A stretch of DNA of 64,000 nt. Origin: Planctomycetia bacterium. Its GTDB lineage: Bacteria > Planctomycetota > Planctomycetia > Pirellulales > Thermoguttaceae. The stretch's first letter is position 1. Every line of letters begins with the position of its first letter. The translations under genes and the position numbers were made by a program. The notes under the pieces were generated by a model, which worked only from the letters and a program-made list of their open reading frames with translations, was not told where the DNA came from and made no database searches. The DNA lies in contig JAUNSJ010000012.1 in NCBI GenBank assembly GCA_030539295.1, positions 1-64,000 on the forward strand. Direction: 5' to 3'. Positions 29,169-37,905 of the stretch are shown piece after piece.

Positions 29169-30227
29169 TTACAGGTTGATTTTATACTTATTCTGCAAGG
29201 TGTGCAAGGCTTCCTCGGCCCGGTCCTGACGTCCCTTGGCCGTCCAGAGCCGATACAGTTCACGCAGTGCACGACTGTGCTCCTGCCCGCAAGAGCTGTA
29301 CAAAAGGTCAACGTGTAAGTAGGCAAGCAGTGCGTCCTGATTCCGACCGGCCGCTTGCGATACGGCGCCTATTGTATTATATAAACGAGCGGCGAGCGAC
29401 ACATTGCGGAGTGGATTCTCGTCGATAATGCGTCGCAACAGGGACAGGGCATCGTCGAATTTTTCCTGACCGGCAAGGGCCTGGGCAAGTCCGATTCTCG
29501 CGAAATCTTTCGCTTCATTAACCAAAGGCGAATTCTCCTGCGCGAAGTCGATCACGGCCTGGAATGCCTGGGCGGCTTCCTCCCACTTTTGCGTGGCAAG
29601 AAGGATTTCCGCCGAAGCGGTCATTCCGCGGAGTTTAACGTCGGACCAGGGGGCGTCCGCGAGACGGTCAAAGAACCCTTTCGCCTGGTCGTTCCGGCCA
29701 AGAGCCAAAAGAATTCTCCCGGTCGTTTCATAGACGTCGAACAGGTGCCAGCTTGCGGCGTACTTCTTCTGAAAGGCGACCAACTCCTTACCGGCCGCCG
29801 TTAAGGGGTCCCGCTCGCCCAGGGCCAAGGCCGATTGCGCTATGCAGGCCGCTTTGAGGTAGTCAAGTTCGGCGAGAACCGGCTCAGTGAGCGAGGCACG
29901 GTCCTTTTCACTCTTCGAAAGGTTCTCCAACGCTTCGTCATAGCGCGCGGCCAAAAACATTGTTCGGGCTGTCGTCAGGTCGATCGGCTCGTTCTCATAT
30001 TGAAGCCAGAGAATCGTATTACACGGAACCCCTTGCTGCGTACCAGCTTGCGTTAGAGATACTTCCGTTGTGGAGACGGATTCTATCTTGCCGGTGAGGG
30101 TCTCTTCCGACGCCACACGATTCTCGTCGATAACGCGTATACGTATCATGTCTTCCGCCACAAGCCGCATCGGGGCAAGCAGACTCAGAACACACAACAA
30201 AGTTAACAGTAACGCAACGCGTTTCAT
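29169..30227 (-). CDS. Exported tetratricopeptide-repeat protein
   Basis: Signal peptide (MKRVALLLTLLCVLSLL to about residue 25), a small N-terminal beta region (IRIRVIDENRVASEE) and then about seven helical-pair repeats with TPR-like spacing (RYDEALENLSKSE, GRNDQAKGFFDRLAD, KWEEAAQAFQAVID, KFDDALSLLRRIID, GRNQDALLAYLHVD). Probably periplasmic, like the TPR protein YbgF/CpoB next to Tol systems. ATG 30227 is chosen for the signal peptide; an ATG at 30242 has an overlapping ribosome site. It heads the run of TPR, ExbB, ExbD, ExbD and kinase. Confidence 0.85.
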   Translation of the reverse strand: MKRVALLLTLLCVLSLLAPMRLVAEDMIRIRVIDENRVASEETLTGKIESVSTTEVSLTQAGTQQGVPCNTILWLQYENEPIDLTTARTMFLAARYDEALENLSKSEKDRASLTEPVLAELDYLKAACIAQSALALGERDPLTAAGKELVAFQKKYAASWHLFDVYETTGRILLALGRNDQAKGFFDRLADAPWSDVKLRGMTASAEILLATQKWEEAAQAFQAVIDFAQENSPLVNEAKDFARIGLAQALAGQEKFDDALSLLRRIIDENPLRNVSLAARLYNTIGAVSQAAGRNQDALLAYLHVDLLYSSCGQEHSRALRELYRLWTAKGRQDRAEEALHTLQNKYKINL

Positions 30228-30334
30228 AATTCTCTTTCGCATTTCCTTGTCAATTCCATGAACAGCCCATTCCCCGGTCAAAATCGCGCGGCATGAGTTC
30301 TCACAACCGTCATAAGTTCTCACAAGCGTTGCCC

Positions 30335-31102
30335 TTAACGCCAGTTAACCGGAATATTATGGGCAGCGAGATAATCCTTCATTTGCTTAATGGTAAAGGT
30401 GCCAAAATGGGCAATTGAGGCAACCAGTAAAGCATCGGCATGGCCATCTGTAACGCCGAGTCGCAAATGCTCCAGACTTCCGGCACCCCCGGAGGCGATA
30501 ACAGGTATCTTAACAGCATCCGCTATGGCGCGTGTCATGGGCAAATCGTAGCCGGTCTGCTTACCGTCGGTGTCCATACTTGTTGGCAAAATGGCGCCGG
30601 CGCCAAGCGATTCCACGCGTTTCGCCCAAGCGACCGCGTCAAGGCCGGCTCCTTCAGTCCCGCCCCGGACGACAACTTCGTACCCGCTCGGGAGCGAGAG
30701 AGACTGACGCGTGTCGATTGCCACGGTTATCCGGTCGGAACCGAATCGTTTTGCGGCCTCTTCGACGAGTTCAGGGCGACGAACGGCGGCACTATTCATG
30801 GAAAGTCGGCTCACGCCCAAGTCGAGCATCTCTTGTATGTCGTCGCAGGTGCGTATGCCGCCGCCTACCGTTAATGGAATGGAAATAGCGGCCACGGTTC
30901 GCTTTACGGCGTCGATGAGCGTTTTACGCTCTTCAACGGTCGCGGTAATGTCCAAGAAGACGAGTTCATCGGCCCCGGCTTCATCGTAGGCCCGGGCGTT
31001 TTCGGCAGGGTCGCCTATCTCTTTTAAATTAACAAAATTCACACCCTTGACTAATTTGCCATTTTTAACATCCAAACAAGGGATAATTCGACGATAATTC
31101 AT
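30335..31102 (-). CDS. hisF: Imidazole glycerol phosphate synthase cyclase subunit HisF
   Basis: Forms imidazole glycerol phosphate and AICAR from PRFAR and ammonia in histidine synthesis, with HisH. A complete (beta/alpha)8 barrel of 255 residues with both catalytic aspartates in place: Asp11 (IPCLDVKNG) and Asp130 (VAIDTRQ), plus phosphate loops VGGGIR and ASGGAG. Start ATG 31102 has GGAGTG upstream. No other his gene is present, so the pathway genes are dispersed here. It lies 107 bp upstream of the TPR gene on the same strand. Confidence 0.97.
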   Translation of the reverse strand: MNYRRIIPCLDVKNGKLVKGVNFVNLKEIGDPAENARAYDEAGADELVFLDITATVEERKTLIDAVKRTVAAISIPLTVGGGIRTCDDIQEMLDLGVSRLSMNSAAVRRPELVEEAAKRFGSDRITVAIDTRQSLSLPSGYEVVVRGGTEGAGLDAVAWAKRVESLGAGAILPTSMDTDGKQTGYDLPMTRAIADAVKIPVIASGGAGSLEHLRLGVTDGHADALLVASIAHFGTFTIKQMKDYLAAHNIPVNWR

Positions 31103-31426
31103 AAAACACTCCGCATCGGTATTGCTGTTCGCAAGGGTCGTTCAGTTGCCGGCCGCACACGGTTTCGGGGCCAAGTGTCCTGATACTCTTGTTGTCTTCT
31201 CCTTACTCTTAAGGAGTCTATTCCTCTATTATACGTCAACTCCCGATTTGGGGAAATACCACCTTGGGGCAAAATCGCAATTTTTTTCTCTTTTCCGGAG
31301 ACTGTAGGAGGGGGTTGCGGGCCATTTTCCTCTGATCGTCACTTAGGTTCTTGAGAACGGAAAGAATTACCTTGAACGAACGTCTGAACGCTTTCGTTAC
31401 CTAAAATTGAGAGGACGGTTTTTTTC
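31103..31426 (-). promoter_or_regulatory. hisF leader region with candidate -10 box
   Basis: A minus-strand TATAAT at plus 31228-31233 lies 126 bp before hisF, without a good -35 box. The leader contains an inverted repeat CTCCTT-N6-AAGGAG (31199-31216), whose minus-strand transcript could fold. No histidine-rich leader peptide was found. Confidence 0.35.
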
Positions 31427-31477
31427 GATTAAATAGTTGATTAAATAGTTGACTTTTGCCGGGAAAAGATGTATAAT
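31427..31477 (+). promoter_or_regulatory. Promoter of the hydrogenase operon with tandem 12-bp repeat
   Basis: GATTAAATAGTT occurs twice head to tail (31427-31438 and 31439-31450). The second copy runs into TTGACT (31449-31454), which is 17 bp from TATAAT (31472-31477): a near-consensus housekeeping promoter about 60 bp before the HydS start. The repeats are placed like an activator or repressor site covering the -35 box. Confidence 0.75.
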
Positions 31478-31538
31478 AAGTTAATCGATAATTTTTTACT
31501 GGTATACGATAAATACACCCCTGCGAGGCATTTCTGTC

Positions 31539-33272
31539 ATGAATCATTCACGATACGGCAACAATGGAAATCCTGAAGCCATCTATCCGATATACACGGA
31601 AGCGACAGAATGCCACGATTGTTATAAATGTGTGCGTCAGTGCCCCGTCAAGGCGATACGGATAGAAAATGGAGTGGCGTCGGTTCTGTCGAACCGGTGC
31701 ATTGCGTGCGGTCACTGTGTCCAGGTCTGCCCAAGCCGGGCGAAGCGAGTGCGAAATGATCTTTCCAGGGCAGTCGATTTACTTGCGGGTGAGTCCAGGG
31801 TTTATGTCTCGCTGGCGCCAAGCTGGCGAGGTCTTTTCCCGGAATGGTCGGCGAGTTCCCTTGTGACGGCGTTAAAGACGTTGGGTGTGACAGAGGTCAG
31901 CGAGACGGCCTTGGGGGCACAGGAAGTGTCCGCGGCTGTGGCGGAACAAATCTCGCAGGAGGAGAAGGGCCTTTTTATCTCCAGTGCGTGCCCTGCCGTT
32001 GTCGATTACATTCGCCGGTATCATCCGTGGACCGCCAATCGAATTGTATCCCTGGCGTCCCCTGCCCTGACTCATTGCGCTATGTTGAGGAAACTTTTTG
32101 GCGAGGACATACGAGTTATTTTTATCGGGCCGTGCGTGGCGAAGAAGAACGAAGCGGATCGGCACCCGGAACTGCTGGACTGTGCCTTAACGTTCGAGGA
32201 ATTGCGTATTTTGCTCGACGACCAGAATCTTGTACCGTCGAAGTTCGCGGGCAGTCAGGAGCATTTTATCCCGGAAACGGCGGCCGAAGGCGCCATATAT
32301 CCGATCGAAGGGGGTATGCTTGAGACGATACGACGTTGTGACGTTGATTCGAAAGTGTTATTGCAATCGATCAGCGGAATTCCTTTGCTGGCGGAATCGC
32401 TGGATCATTTGCGTGAAATGCGTAGTGAGCGACCGATTTTTCTGGAGGCGTTGGCGTGTCCGGGTGGTTGTATAAATGGGCCGTTCGCGACGCGTGCCTC
32501 GCACCTGGCGGCAACGACAGGCATTCTTGAACAGGCGAACTATCGAGAGCGTGAAAAACGCTCGCCTGTGGTTCGGGTCGAGATGGAATATGAGCCACTA
32601 CGAGTTGAGGAGGAGGTGCCGGACGAGGCGAGTGTGAGAAAAGCTCTGTTGAGTTTGGGTAAGACGAGTCCTGCGGATGAGCTGAATTGCAGTGGTTGCG
32701 GCTATGAGTCGTGTCGGGAATTCGCGAAGGCATTGGTTCGGGGGGATGCGGAGCCTGAGCAGTGCGTTTCCCACATGCGGCGTGTGGCCACGCGTAAGGC
32801 GAATGCACTGTTGCGCTGTATTCCGGCCGGAATCGCGATCGTTGACAGTAATCTTCTTATTGTCGAATCGAACGAAGCGTTCAGTCGACTGTTTGGTGAG
32901 GAGATTATTCAGTTGTATCAGGATGTGCCTGGTCTGGAAGGCGCGGATATAACGACGCTGCTGCCCTGTGGCCCGCTCTTTGAGGCGGCCTTACGTCAGG
33001 GGGAAGATATCCGCCGGGAACATTATCCGGTCGGCGACCAATTACTGGACTTGACAATATTCACGATTGACCCCGGGAAGACAATCGGAGTTGTTGTTCA
33101 GGACGTAACCGAGACAGAACTTGGTCGGGAGCAGATAGCCGAGCGTGCCGATGAGGTTATTTCGCGTAATATCGCAATTGTGCAAGAGATAGCCAGTCGG
33201 TTAGGGGAACATATGGCGGATACGGAAATACTTTTGGACTCGATATCGCGAGGGTACAGGAAAAAGAAATGA
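31539..33272 (+). CDS. hydS: HydS-like sensory [FeFe]-hydrogenase with PAS domain
   Basis: Putative H2 sensor. Residues 24-64 hold two 4Fe-4S sites (CHDCYKCVRQC, CIACGHCVQVC). The H-cluster domain follows with L1 SSACP (148-152), L2 GPCVAK (197-202) and L3 CPGGC (307-311): all four cluster cysteines are kept, but the proton-transfer cysteine of the catalytic TSCCP motif is alanine. A further Fe-S motif (Cys384, 387, 392, 409) and a PAS-like domain (about 425-525) come next, then a short helical tail. This order is that of group C sensory hydrogenases. Signal output probably goes to the phosphatase encoded next, whose start overlaps by 4 bp. Confidence 0.9.
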   Translation: MNHSRYGNNGNPEAIYPIYTEATECHDCYKCVRQCPVKAIRIENGVASVLSNRCIACGHCVQVCPSRAKRVRNDLSRAVDLLAGESRVYVSLAPSWRGLFPEWSASSLVTALKTLGVTEVSETALGAQEVSAAVAEQISQEEKGLFISSACPAVVDYIRRYHPWTANRIVSLASPALTHCAMLRKLFGEDIRVIFIGPCVAKKNEADRHPELLDCALTFEELRILLDDQNLVPSKFAGSQEHFIPETAAEGAIYPIEGGMLETIRRCDVDSKVLLQSISGIPLLAESLDHLREMRSERPIFLEALACPGGCINGPFATRASHLAATTGILEQANYREREKRSPVVRVEMEYEPLRVEEEVPDEASVRKALLSLGKTSPADELNCSGCGYESCREFAKALVRGDAEPEQCVSHMRRVATRKANALLRCIPAGIAIVDSNLLIVESNEAFSRLFGEEIIQLYQDVPGLEGADITTLLPCGPLFEAALRQGEDIRREHYPVGDQLLDLTIFTIDPGKTIGVVVQDVTETELGREQIAERADEVISRNIAIVQEIASRLGEHMADTEILLDSISRGYRKKK

Positions 33273-34447
33273 ACGAAAGCCCATTGTTTATCGATGTCGA
33301 CAGTTATCAACGTCGCAAGCATACGGAACATGTGTGCGGGGACGCCTTTGTCTCGAAGCGAATGAGTGCCGAAGGACGACTGGTGGCCGTGCTTTCCGAT
33401 GGTCTTGGCAGTGGAATAAAGGCGAATATTCTTGCGCAAATGGCGGCGACGATGGCTGCGCGTTTTACGGAGCAGGGGCGTGATCCATTGCGTTCGGCGG
33501 AAATAATTATGGACGCGCTTCCTGTGTGCAAGATACGCAAAATAAGTTACGCGACCTTTTCCATAATCGATTGCTCCCTTTCGGGGCCTGTTCGCATTGT
33601 GGAAGAAGGGAATCCGGAATTTATTTTAATACGTAATGGAAGTGCCGTGAATATTAAGAAAGAGATACTCGTTTCCGGGAAGTGGCCGGACCGACATATA
33701 CAGGTCTCGCAGTTTACTCTTATTCCGGATGACAGGATAATTTTCTGCTCCGATGGAGTGACCCAGGCGGGGCTTGGGAGCGATACGTGGCCGCTGGGTT
33801 GGCGCCGAGAGGGACTCATTACGTTTGTTTGTAATCTGATAGAAGTCATGCCGGAAATTTCCAGTCGGAATCTGGCCCACGATATTGTTGAGGAAGCGGT
33901 GCGTAAGGAACCTGATTTGCTTTCGCACGACGACATATCAGCGGCAGTTTTTCATTTTCATCGACCGCGCAGATTGCTTGTTTGGACGGGTCCACCGTTT
34001 TATAAAGAGCGGGACCACGAATACGCATTGCAATTTTCGCAATTTCGTGGTAAGAAGGTGATCAGTGGTGGGACGACGGCCAATATCGCATCGCGTGAAC
34101 TAAGGCGTGAAATATCAATGGTGTCGCCGCAGCGAGGGAGTACGGTCCCCCAGCTTTCGCGTATGGGTGGTGTTGATTTGGTCACGGAAGGAGTACTGAC
34201 ATTGGCGAAAATGTTGGAATATTTGGAAGAGGAGAAGAAGCCTGGTGTGCGGGATCCGGCGCTGGAGTTGGCCGACCTCCTGCTGGAAAGTGACACGATA
34301 GAGTTTATGGTCGGAACGCGTATAAATGAGGCGCATCTCGACCCGCTACTGCCGGTGACACTGGGCTTTCGCCGTAATTTGGTGGAGCGTACGGCACGTG
34401 TTCTGCGTGAAAAATACCTTAAAGAAGTCACCATTGTTTACATTTAA
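33269..34447 (+). CDS. SpoIIE-type PP2C phosphatase with unknown C-terminal domain
   Basis: The first 230 residues are a PP2C/SpoIIE serine phosphatase: VLSDGLGSGIKA (42-51) and FCSDGVTQAGLG carry the metal-binding aspartates, and HDDISAAV is the third motif. Residues about 230-392 form a second domain (VISGGTTANIASREL, GGVDLVTEGVLTL) that I recognise only as a conserved companion of hydrogenase-linked phosphatases. The ATG overlaps the HydS stop (ATGA), so the two proteins are made together. Likely role: dephosphorylate a serine/threonine on a regulator when HydS senses H2; the target is unknown. Confidence 0.85.
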   Translation: MNESPLFIDVDSYQRRKHTEHVCGDAFVSKRMSAEGRLVAVLSDGLGSGIKANILAQMAATMAARFTEQGRDPLRSAEIIMDALPVCKIRKISYATFSIIDCSLSGPVRIVEEGNPEFILIRNGSAVNIKKEILVSGKWPDRHIQVSQFTLIPDDRIIFCSDGVTQAGLGSDTWPLGWRREGLITFVCNLIEVMPEISSRNLAHDIVEEAVRKEPDLLSHDDISAAVFHFHRPRRLLVWTGPPFYKERDHEYALQFSQFRGKKVISGGTTANIASRELRREISMVSPQRGSTVPQLSRMGGVDLVTEGVLTLAKMLEYLEEEKKPGVRDPALELADLLLESDTIEFMVGTRINEAHLDPLLPVTLGFRRNLVERTARVLREKYLKEVTIVYI

Positions 34448-34515
34448 TTTAAAAATGGTTTTGCGTACGGGGGACGCGACCGGACAATACAATTTAAGAT
34501 CACAAAGGAAACGTT

Positions 34516-34794
34516 ATGAACGAATCGGCAAAGAAATGTCAGGTTAAGATATGTCAGGGAACAGCCTGCTTTATTATGGGCGCGTCGCAGCTTCAGGATC
34601 TGGCGGAAGACCTTCCGGAAGAGTATCGAAGTTTTTTTGAGATTGTGTGCGTGCCCTGTCTGGAACTGTGTAACAAGCGTCAGGAGCTGGGGCAGATGCC
34701 CTACGTAACTGTCGACGGACAGCCTTACGCCGATATGACGCGAGAGAAACTTTTGCGTATTCTGCAACTGAAAGCGGAGTGTATGCTGCGCTAA
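34516..34794 (+). CDS. Thioredoxin-fold [2Fe-2S] ferredoxin (NuoE/HydC-like)
   Basis: A 92-residue protein equal to the C-terminal half of NuoE: VKICQGTACFIMGA supplies the first cysteine pair and CVPCLELCN the second, the 2Fe-2S ligand pattern. Such small proteins accompany hydrogenases as electron carriers or subunits. It lies 68 bp after the phosphatase and 53 bp before the second hydrogenase, within one operon. No NuoF-like flavoprotein partner is present. Confidence 0.87.
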   Translation: MNESAKKCQVKICQGTACFIMGASQLQDLAEDLPEEYRSFFEIVCVPCLELCNKRQELGQMPYVTVDGQPYADMTREKLLRILQLKAECMLR

Positions 34795-34847
34795 TTACTT
34801 TAATCTTTTTGCAAATAAATAATGATTTAATGAACGGAGAGACCACT

Positions 34848-36428
34848 ATGAATATATCGAGTGTTTCGCGTGAGAAGCCGGAGACAGAGCGTCACAACAA
34901 TGCGCAGTATCTCCGTCGAGAAGTACTCATACGGGTAGCCAGAGCCTATTTGCAGGGTGACCTTGAGGACCAGGTCAATCGCATTCCGTTCGCGATGAGA
35001 CCGAAGAAATCGGACGCGCCTTTTCGCTGCTGTATTTATAAAGAGCGAGCCATTTTGCGATTGCGAACCTTGGGTGCGTTGGGCTTTCCTGTGGAGGGGG
35101 ATGACGATTTTACGCCACTTTCAGAATACGCGAATCAGGCATTGCGGCGCAGCGGGCCCAACGAACCGGTTTTGACTGTTATTGATATAGCGTGTAAAGG
35201 ATGTGTATCTTCCCGATATTTTGTAACGGAATTATGTCAGGGGTGTCTGGCGAGGCCGTGCGCGGTAAATTGCAATTTTGGCGCTGTGTCCCTGGTGAAT
35301 GGTCGCGCTGTGATTGATCCATCGCGCTGCAAGAATTGCGGACGATGCATGACCTTGTGTCCTTATCAGGCGATAGTCAAGATACACGTTCCTTGTGAGG
35401 AGGCCTGTCCGGTCAACGCCATCCATAAAGGGGACGAAGGGCATGCCATTATTGATTTTGATAAGTGCACCAGCTGTGGTCGATGTATGCGTGCGTGTCC
35501 CTTTGGCGCGATTATGGAACGAAGTCAGATTATCGATATTTTGCGTGTTTTAGCGGCGTCGAGAAAGGACGGAAGAAAAGTTGTCGCTCTGGTCGCCCCG
35601 GCGATCGTCGGGCAGTTTCCCGTTCCGTTTGAAAAAATTGCCGGCGCCCTGATTGCCTTGGGGTTCGCCGATGTTGTCCCGGTTGCCGCAGGCGCCGATC
35701 TGACAACTTTGCATGAATCGGCCGAGTTTAGGACGCGTATGAAAAGTGGCAAGGGTTTTATGACGACGTCCTGCTGCCCTGCGTATGTTCAAACGGTGCG
35801 TAAACATATTCCAGAACTGCTTCCGTTCGTTTCGGATACGCCAACGCCCATGCATTACGCGGCGGAACTTGCCAGGAAGAAATATCCTGATTCGGTTACT
35901 GTTTTCATAGGCCCTTGTGTTGCCAAGCGTTCGGAAGGAATACACGATGAATTGATTGATTATGTCATGACGTTCGAAGAGACCGGCGCTCTCTTCGTTG
36001 CCGCGGAGATTGAGCCGGCGTCTGTGCCGGCTTGTGAAACGGAGTATAAGGCGTCGTGGCAAGGTCACGGCTTCGCGGTAACAGGAGGAGTTGCATCGGC
36101 TGTGGAGAGTCTTGTCAGACATACAGCGCCGGACTCGGAAGAGGACTCCCTTCTGGTAACACCGATTTCGGTCAATGGTCTCTCGCCTGCGGGGATAAAG
36201 CAACTGAAGAGCTTTGCTTGTGAGGGTTGCCCTGGCAATCTCGTTGAGGTTATGGCGTGTGAAGGCGGTTGTATTGGCGGCGCCGGAACAGTGGGTAATC
36301 CCAAAATTGCGGCCCGGGAAATCAAGTGCCTTGTTGCGAAATCCGCTTCCCTTGAGGACCTGACCAAACAGGACGTAGAATTCAGTCCGTGCGTGGTGCC
36401 CGAAAGAATTGAAACGGAAGACACTTAA
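34848..36428 (+). CDS. [FeFe]-hydrogenase, group B-like
   Basis: 526 residues. The N-terminus (1-110) is a conserved non-Fe-S region; then come many cysteines: CKGC (117-120), CQGCLARPC (130-138), CKNCGRCMTLC (161-171), CEEAC (183-187) and CTSCGRCMRAC (207-217), for three or so 4Fe-4S clusters. The catalytic domain has TSCCP (307-311), PCVAK (356-360) and CEGGC (471-475), so proton-transfer and cluster cysteines are all intact. This is expected to produce or consume H2 with ferredoxin. ATG 34848 follows GGAGAG; the longer frame is not used. HydEFG maturases are not in the window. Confidence 0.92.
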   Translation: MNISSVSREKPETERHNNAQYLRREVLIRVARAYLQGDLEDQVNRIPFAMRPKKSDAPFRCCIYKERAILRLRTLGALGFPVEGDDDFTPLSEYANQALRRSGPNEPVLTVIDIACKGCVSSRYFVTELCQGCLARPCAVNCNFGAVSLVNGRAVIDPSRCKNCGRCMTLCPYQAIVKIHVPCEEACPVNAIHKGDEGHAIIDFDKCTSCGRCMRACPFGAIMERSQIIDILRVLAASRKDGRKVVALVAPAIVGQFPVPFEKIAGALIALGFADVVPVAAGADLTTLHESAEFRTRMKSGKGFMTTSCCPAYVQTVRKHIPELLPFVSDTPTPMHYAAELARKKYPDSVTVFIGPCVAKRSEGIHDELIDYVMTFEETGALFVAAEIEPASVPACETEYKASWQGHGFAVTGGVASAVESLVRHTAPDSEEDSLLVTPISVNGLSPAGIKQLKSFACEGCPGNLVEVMACEGGCIGGAGTVGNPKIAAREIKCLVAKSASLEDLTKQDVEFSPCVVPERIETEDT

Positions 36429-36444
36429 GGAGTCACCGCGGGTC

Positions 36445-36472
36445 GTTCGCCCTCGTTTCGACTTGGGCGAAC
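36445..36472. terminator. Hairpin between convergent hydrogenase and regulator genes
   Basis: GTTCGCCC (36445-36452) and GGGCGAAC (36465-36472) form an 8-bp stem with a 12-nt loop, 17 bases after the hydrogenase stop. No U-run follows on either strand. Confidence 0.45.
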
Positions 36473-36581
36473 AGGAAAACGCAGCGTTCAAATTGTTACC
36501 GCCTGTTAGCTTTTTGTACCACCCGATCTTTGCAAGGCCGGGGGGTTCTATCAAGTCAAGGACGTGGTTTCGCCTTATGGA

Positions 36582-37856
36582 TTATTCCGGGTCCCCTTCT
36601 TTTGGGCTGAAAACACGATTGCGATGCCGGAATTCGGACATGGTCTGGTTGTATTTCTTTTTAAAGACCTTGCCCAGATAGCCTTCATTATCAAAACCAC
36701 ACAATGGGGCAATATCGGCAATACTCAGGTCGGATTCCAGGAGCAGAGCACATGCACGCTGAAGCTGCAGGCGATGAATCTCCTGCAAGACGGTTCGATG
36801 GAGTGATTTTTTGAATCTCATTTCCAACTGGCGTCTTGAAATTCCCAAAAATTTCACAACGTCGGCCACACCGATGTATTGGTCGGCGTGCAGGCGAATG
36901 TAGTCCAGGGCTTCCGCGACCCACTTATCGTTGACGCACAGGGAGTCGGACGACGTTCTGGCAATAATACAGCCGGCATTGTATGTTCGTTCGCGGTCAT
37001 CGAGAACAGAGCCATTCTGATGAGCGGTAATCATTTTTTTCAGTAATTCGGCGGCGAGGTACCCTGCCCTTTTGGTCTCCATCTGGATACTGGACAGGGG
37101 CGGATAGGTCGTACGGCACAGTGGTTCGTCATTATCGCAACCGAGGACAGCCACCTGATGAGGGACAGAAATACCTTCGGAGATACAGGCGTCGAGGACC
37201 TGCCGTGCCCGTACGTCCCGAGCAGCCATGACGGCCACCGGCTTGGGTAGATGGCGAAGCCAACGGCAGAGGCGTCGACTTTCCAGTTCCCGGTTTTCCC
37301 GCTCACGTGAGGTCAGGCCCGGATAGACTTCACATTCGAAGCCCGCGTGCTGAATCGTTTCGATAAAACCGTTGCGACGCCCGATGGACCAATTGAATTC
37401 TTTAACGTCACCCACCCAGGCAAAAGATCGAAACTGGCGCTCGAGAAAATGCTCTGCCCCGAGCACACCAACATTATAGGTCTGGCAATGAACTTCGCCC
37501 AGGAGATGCCGGTCCCACGTTTTGAATAGGGGCATGAATTCGTCGCTCGGGTCGATCAGGACGGACGGCACGCGTGCCGAATGAACGATGTTGGCGCTCT
37601 CGTGACTTTGCAAAAAGGCGATAATACCGAACGGCTCTTTGGAATTTTTCATGCGAACGAACTTTTGTTCGCCATACCAACCTTCAATAATATGGAGACG
37701 CCAAGGGCCGTAAAGGCGTTCAAATTCGATTACGCCGTCGAGCATATCGCGGCATACTTTTAGAGACGTCTGGAGAACAACAGCGATCTGAGGGAGACTC
37801 TTGTGAAGGAGTTCGAGTTTTGGCGCGGTTGTTTTTGCGATTTGCTGCTTGTACAT
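36582..37856 (-). CDS. XylR-like AraC-family sugar regulator
   Basis: A 424-residue regulator with a LacI/periplasmic-binding-like sensor (about 22-300: GIIAFLQS, VGVLGAEHFL, VAVLGCDNDEPLC, PPLSSIQMETKRAGYLAAELL) and a C-terminal AraC double helix-turn-helix (about 325-420: VADVVKFLGISRRQLEMRF, LSIADIAPLCGFDNEGYLGKVFKKKY). This is the E. coli XylR layout, normally a sugar-responsive activator. It is transcribed away from the DUF1559, lipoprotein and GH5-like cassette and is the obvious regulator of it. Its leader has a palindrome next to the start codon and no Shine-Dalgarno sequence. Confidence 0.92.
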   Translation of the reverse strand: MYKQQIAKTTAPKLELLHKSLPQIAVVLQTSLKVCRDMLDGVIEFERLYGPWRLHIIEGWYGEQKFVRMKNSKEPFGIIAFLQSHESANIVHSARVPSVLIDPSDEFMPLFKTWDRHLLGEVHCQTYNVGVLGAEHFLERQFRSFAWVGDVKEFNWSIGRRNGFIETIQHAGFECEVYPGLTSRERENRELESRRLCRWLRHLPKPVAVMAARDVRARQVLDACISEGISVPHQVAVLGCDNDEPLCRTTYPPLSSIQMETKRAGYLAAELLKKMITAHQNGSVLDDRERTYNAGCIIARTSSDSLCVNDKWVAEALDYIRLHADQYIGVADVVKFLGISRRQLEMRFKKSLHRTVLQEIHRLQLQRACALLLESDLSIADIAPLCGFDNEGYLGKVFKKKYNQTMSEFRHRNRVFSPKEGDPE

Positions 37857-37858
37857 TG

Positions 37859-37894
37859 CGGTGCACCGGAGTCACTTTCCGATTGGAAGGTGAC
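37859..37894 (-). promoter_or_regulatory. Palindromes in the regulator's leader
   Basis: CGGTGCACCG (37859-37868) is a perfect 10-bp palindrome three bases from the regulator's ATG. GTCACTTTCC (37871-37880) and GGAAGGTGAC (37885-37894) form a 10-bp stem with one mismatch and a 4-nt loop. In the transcript the two could fold around the start codon. Confidence 0.5.
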
Positions 37895-37905
37895 GGTTAT
37901 AAATT

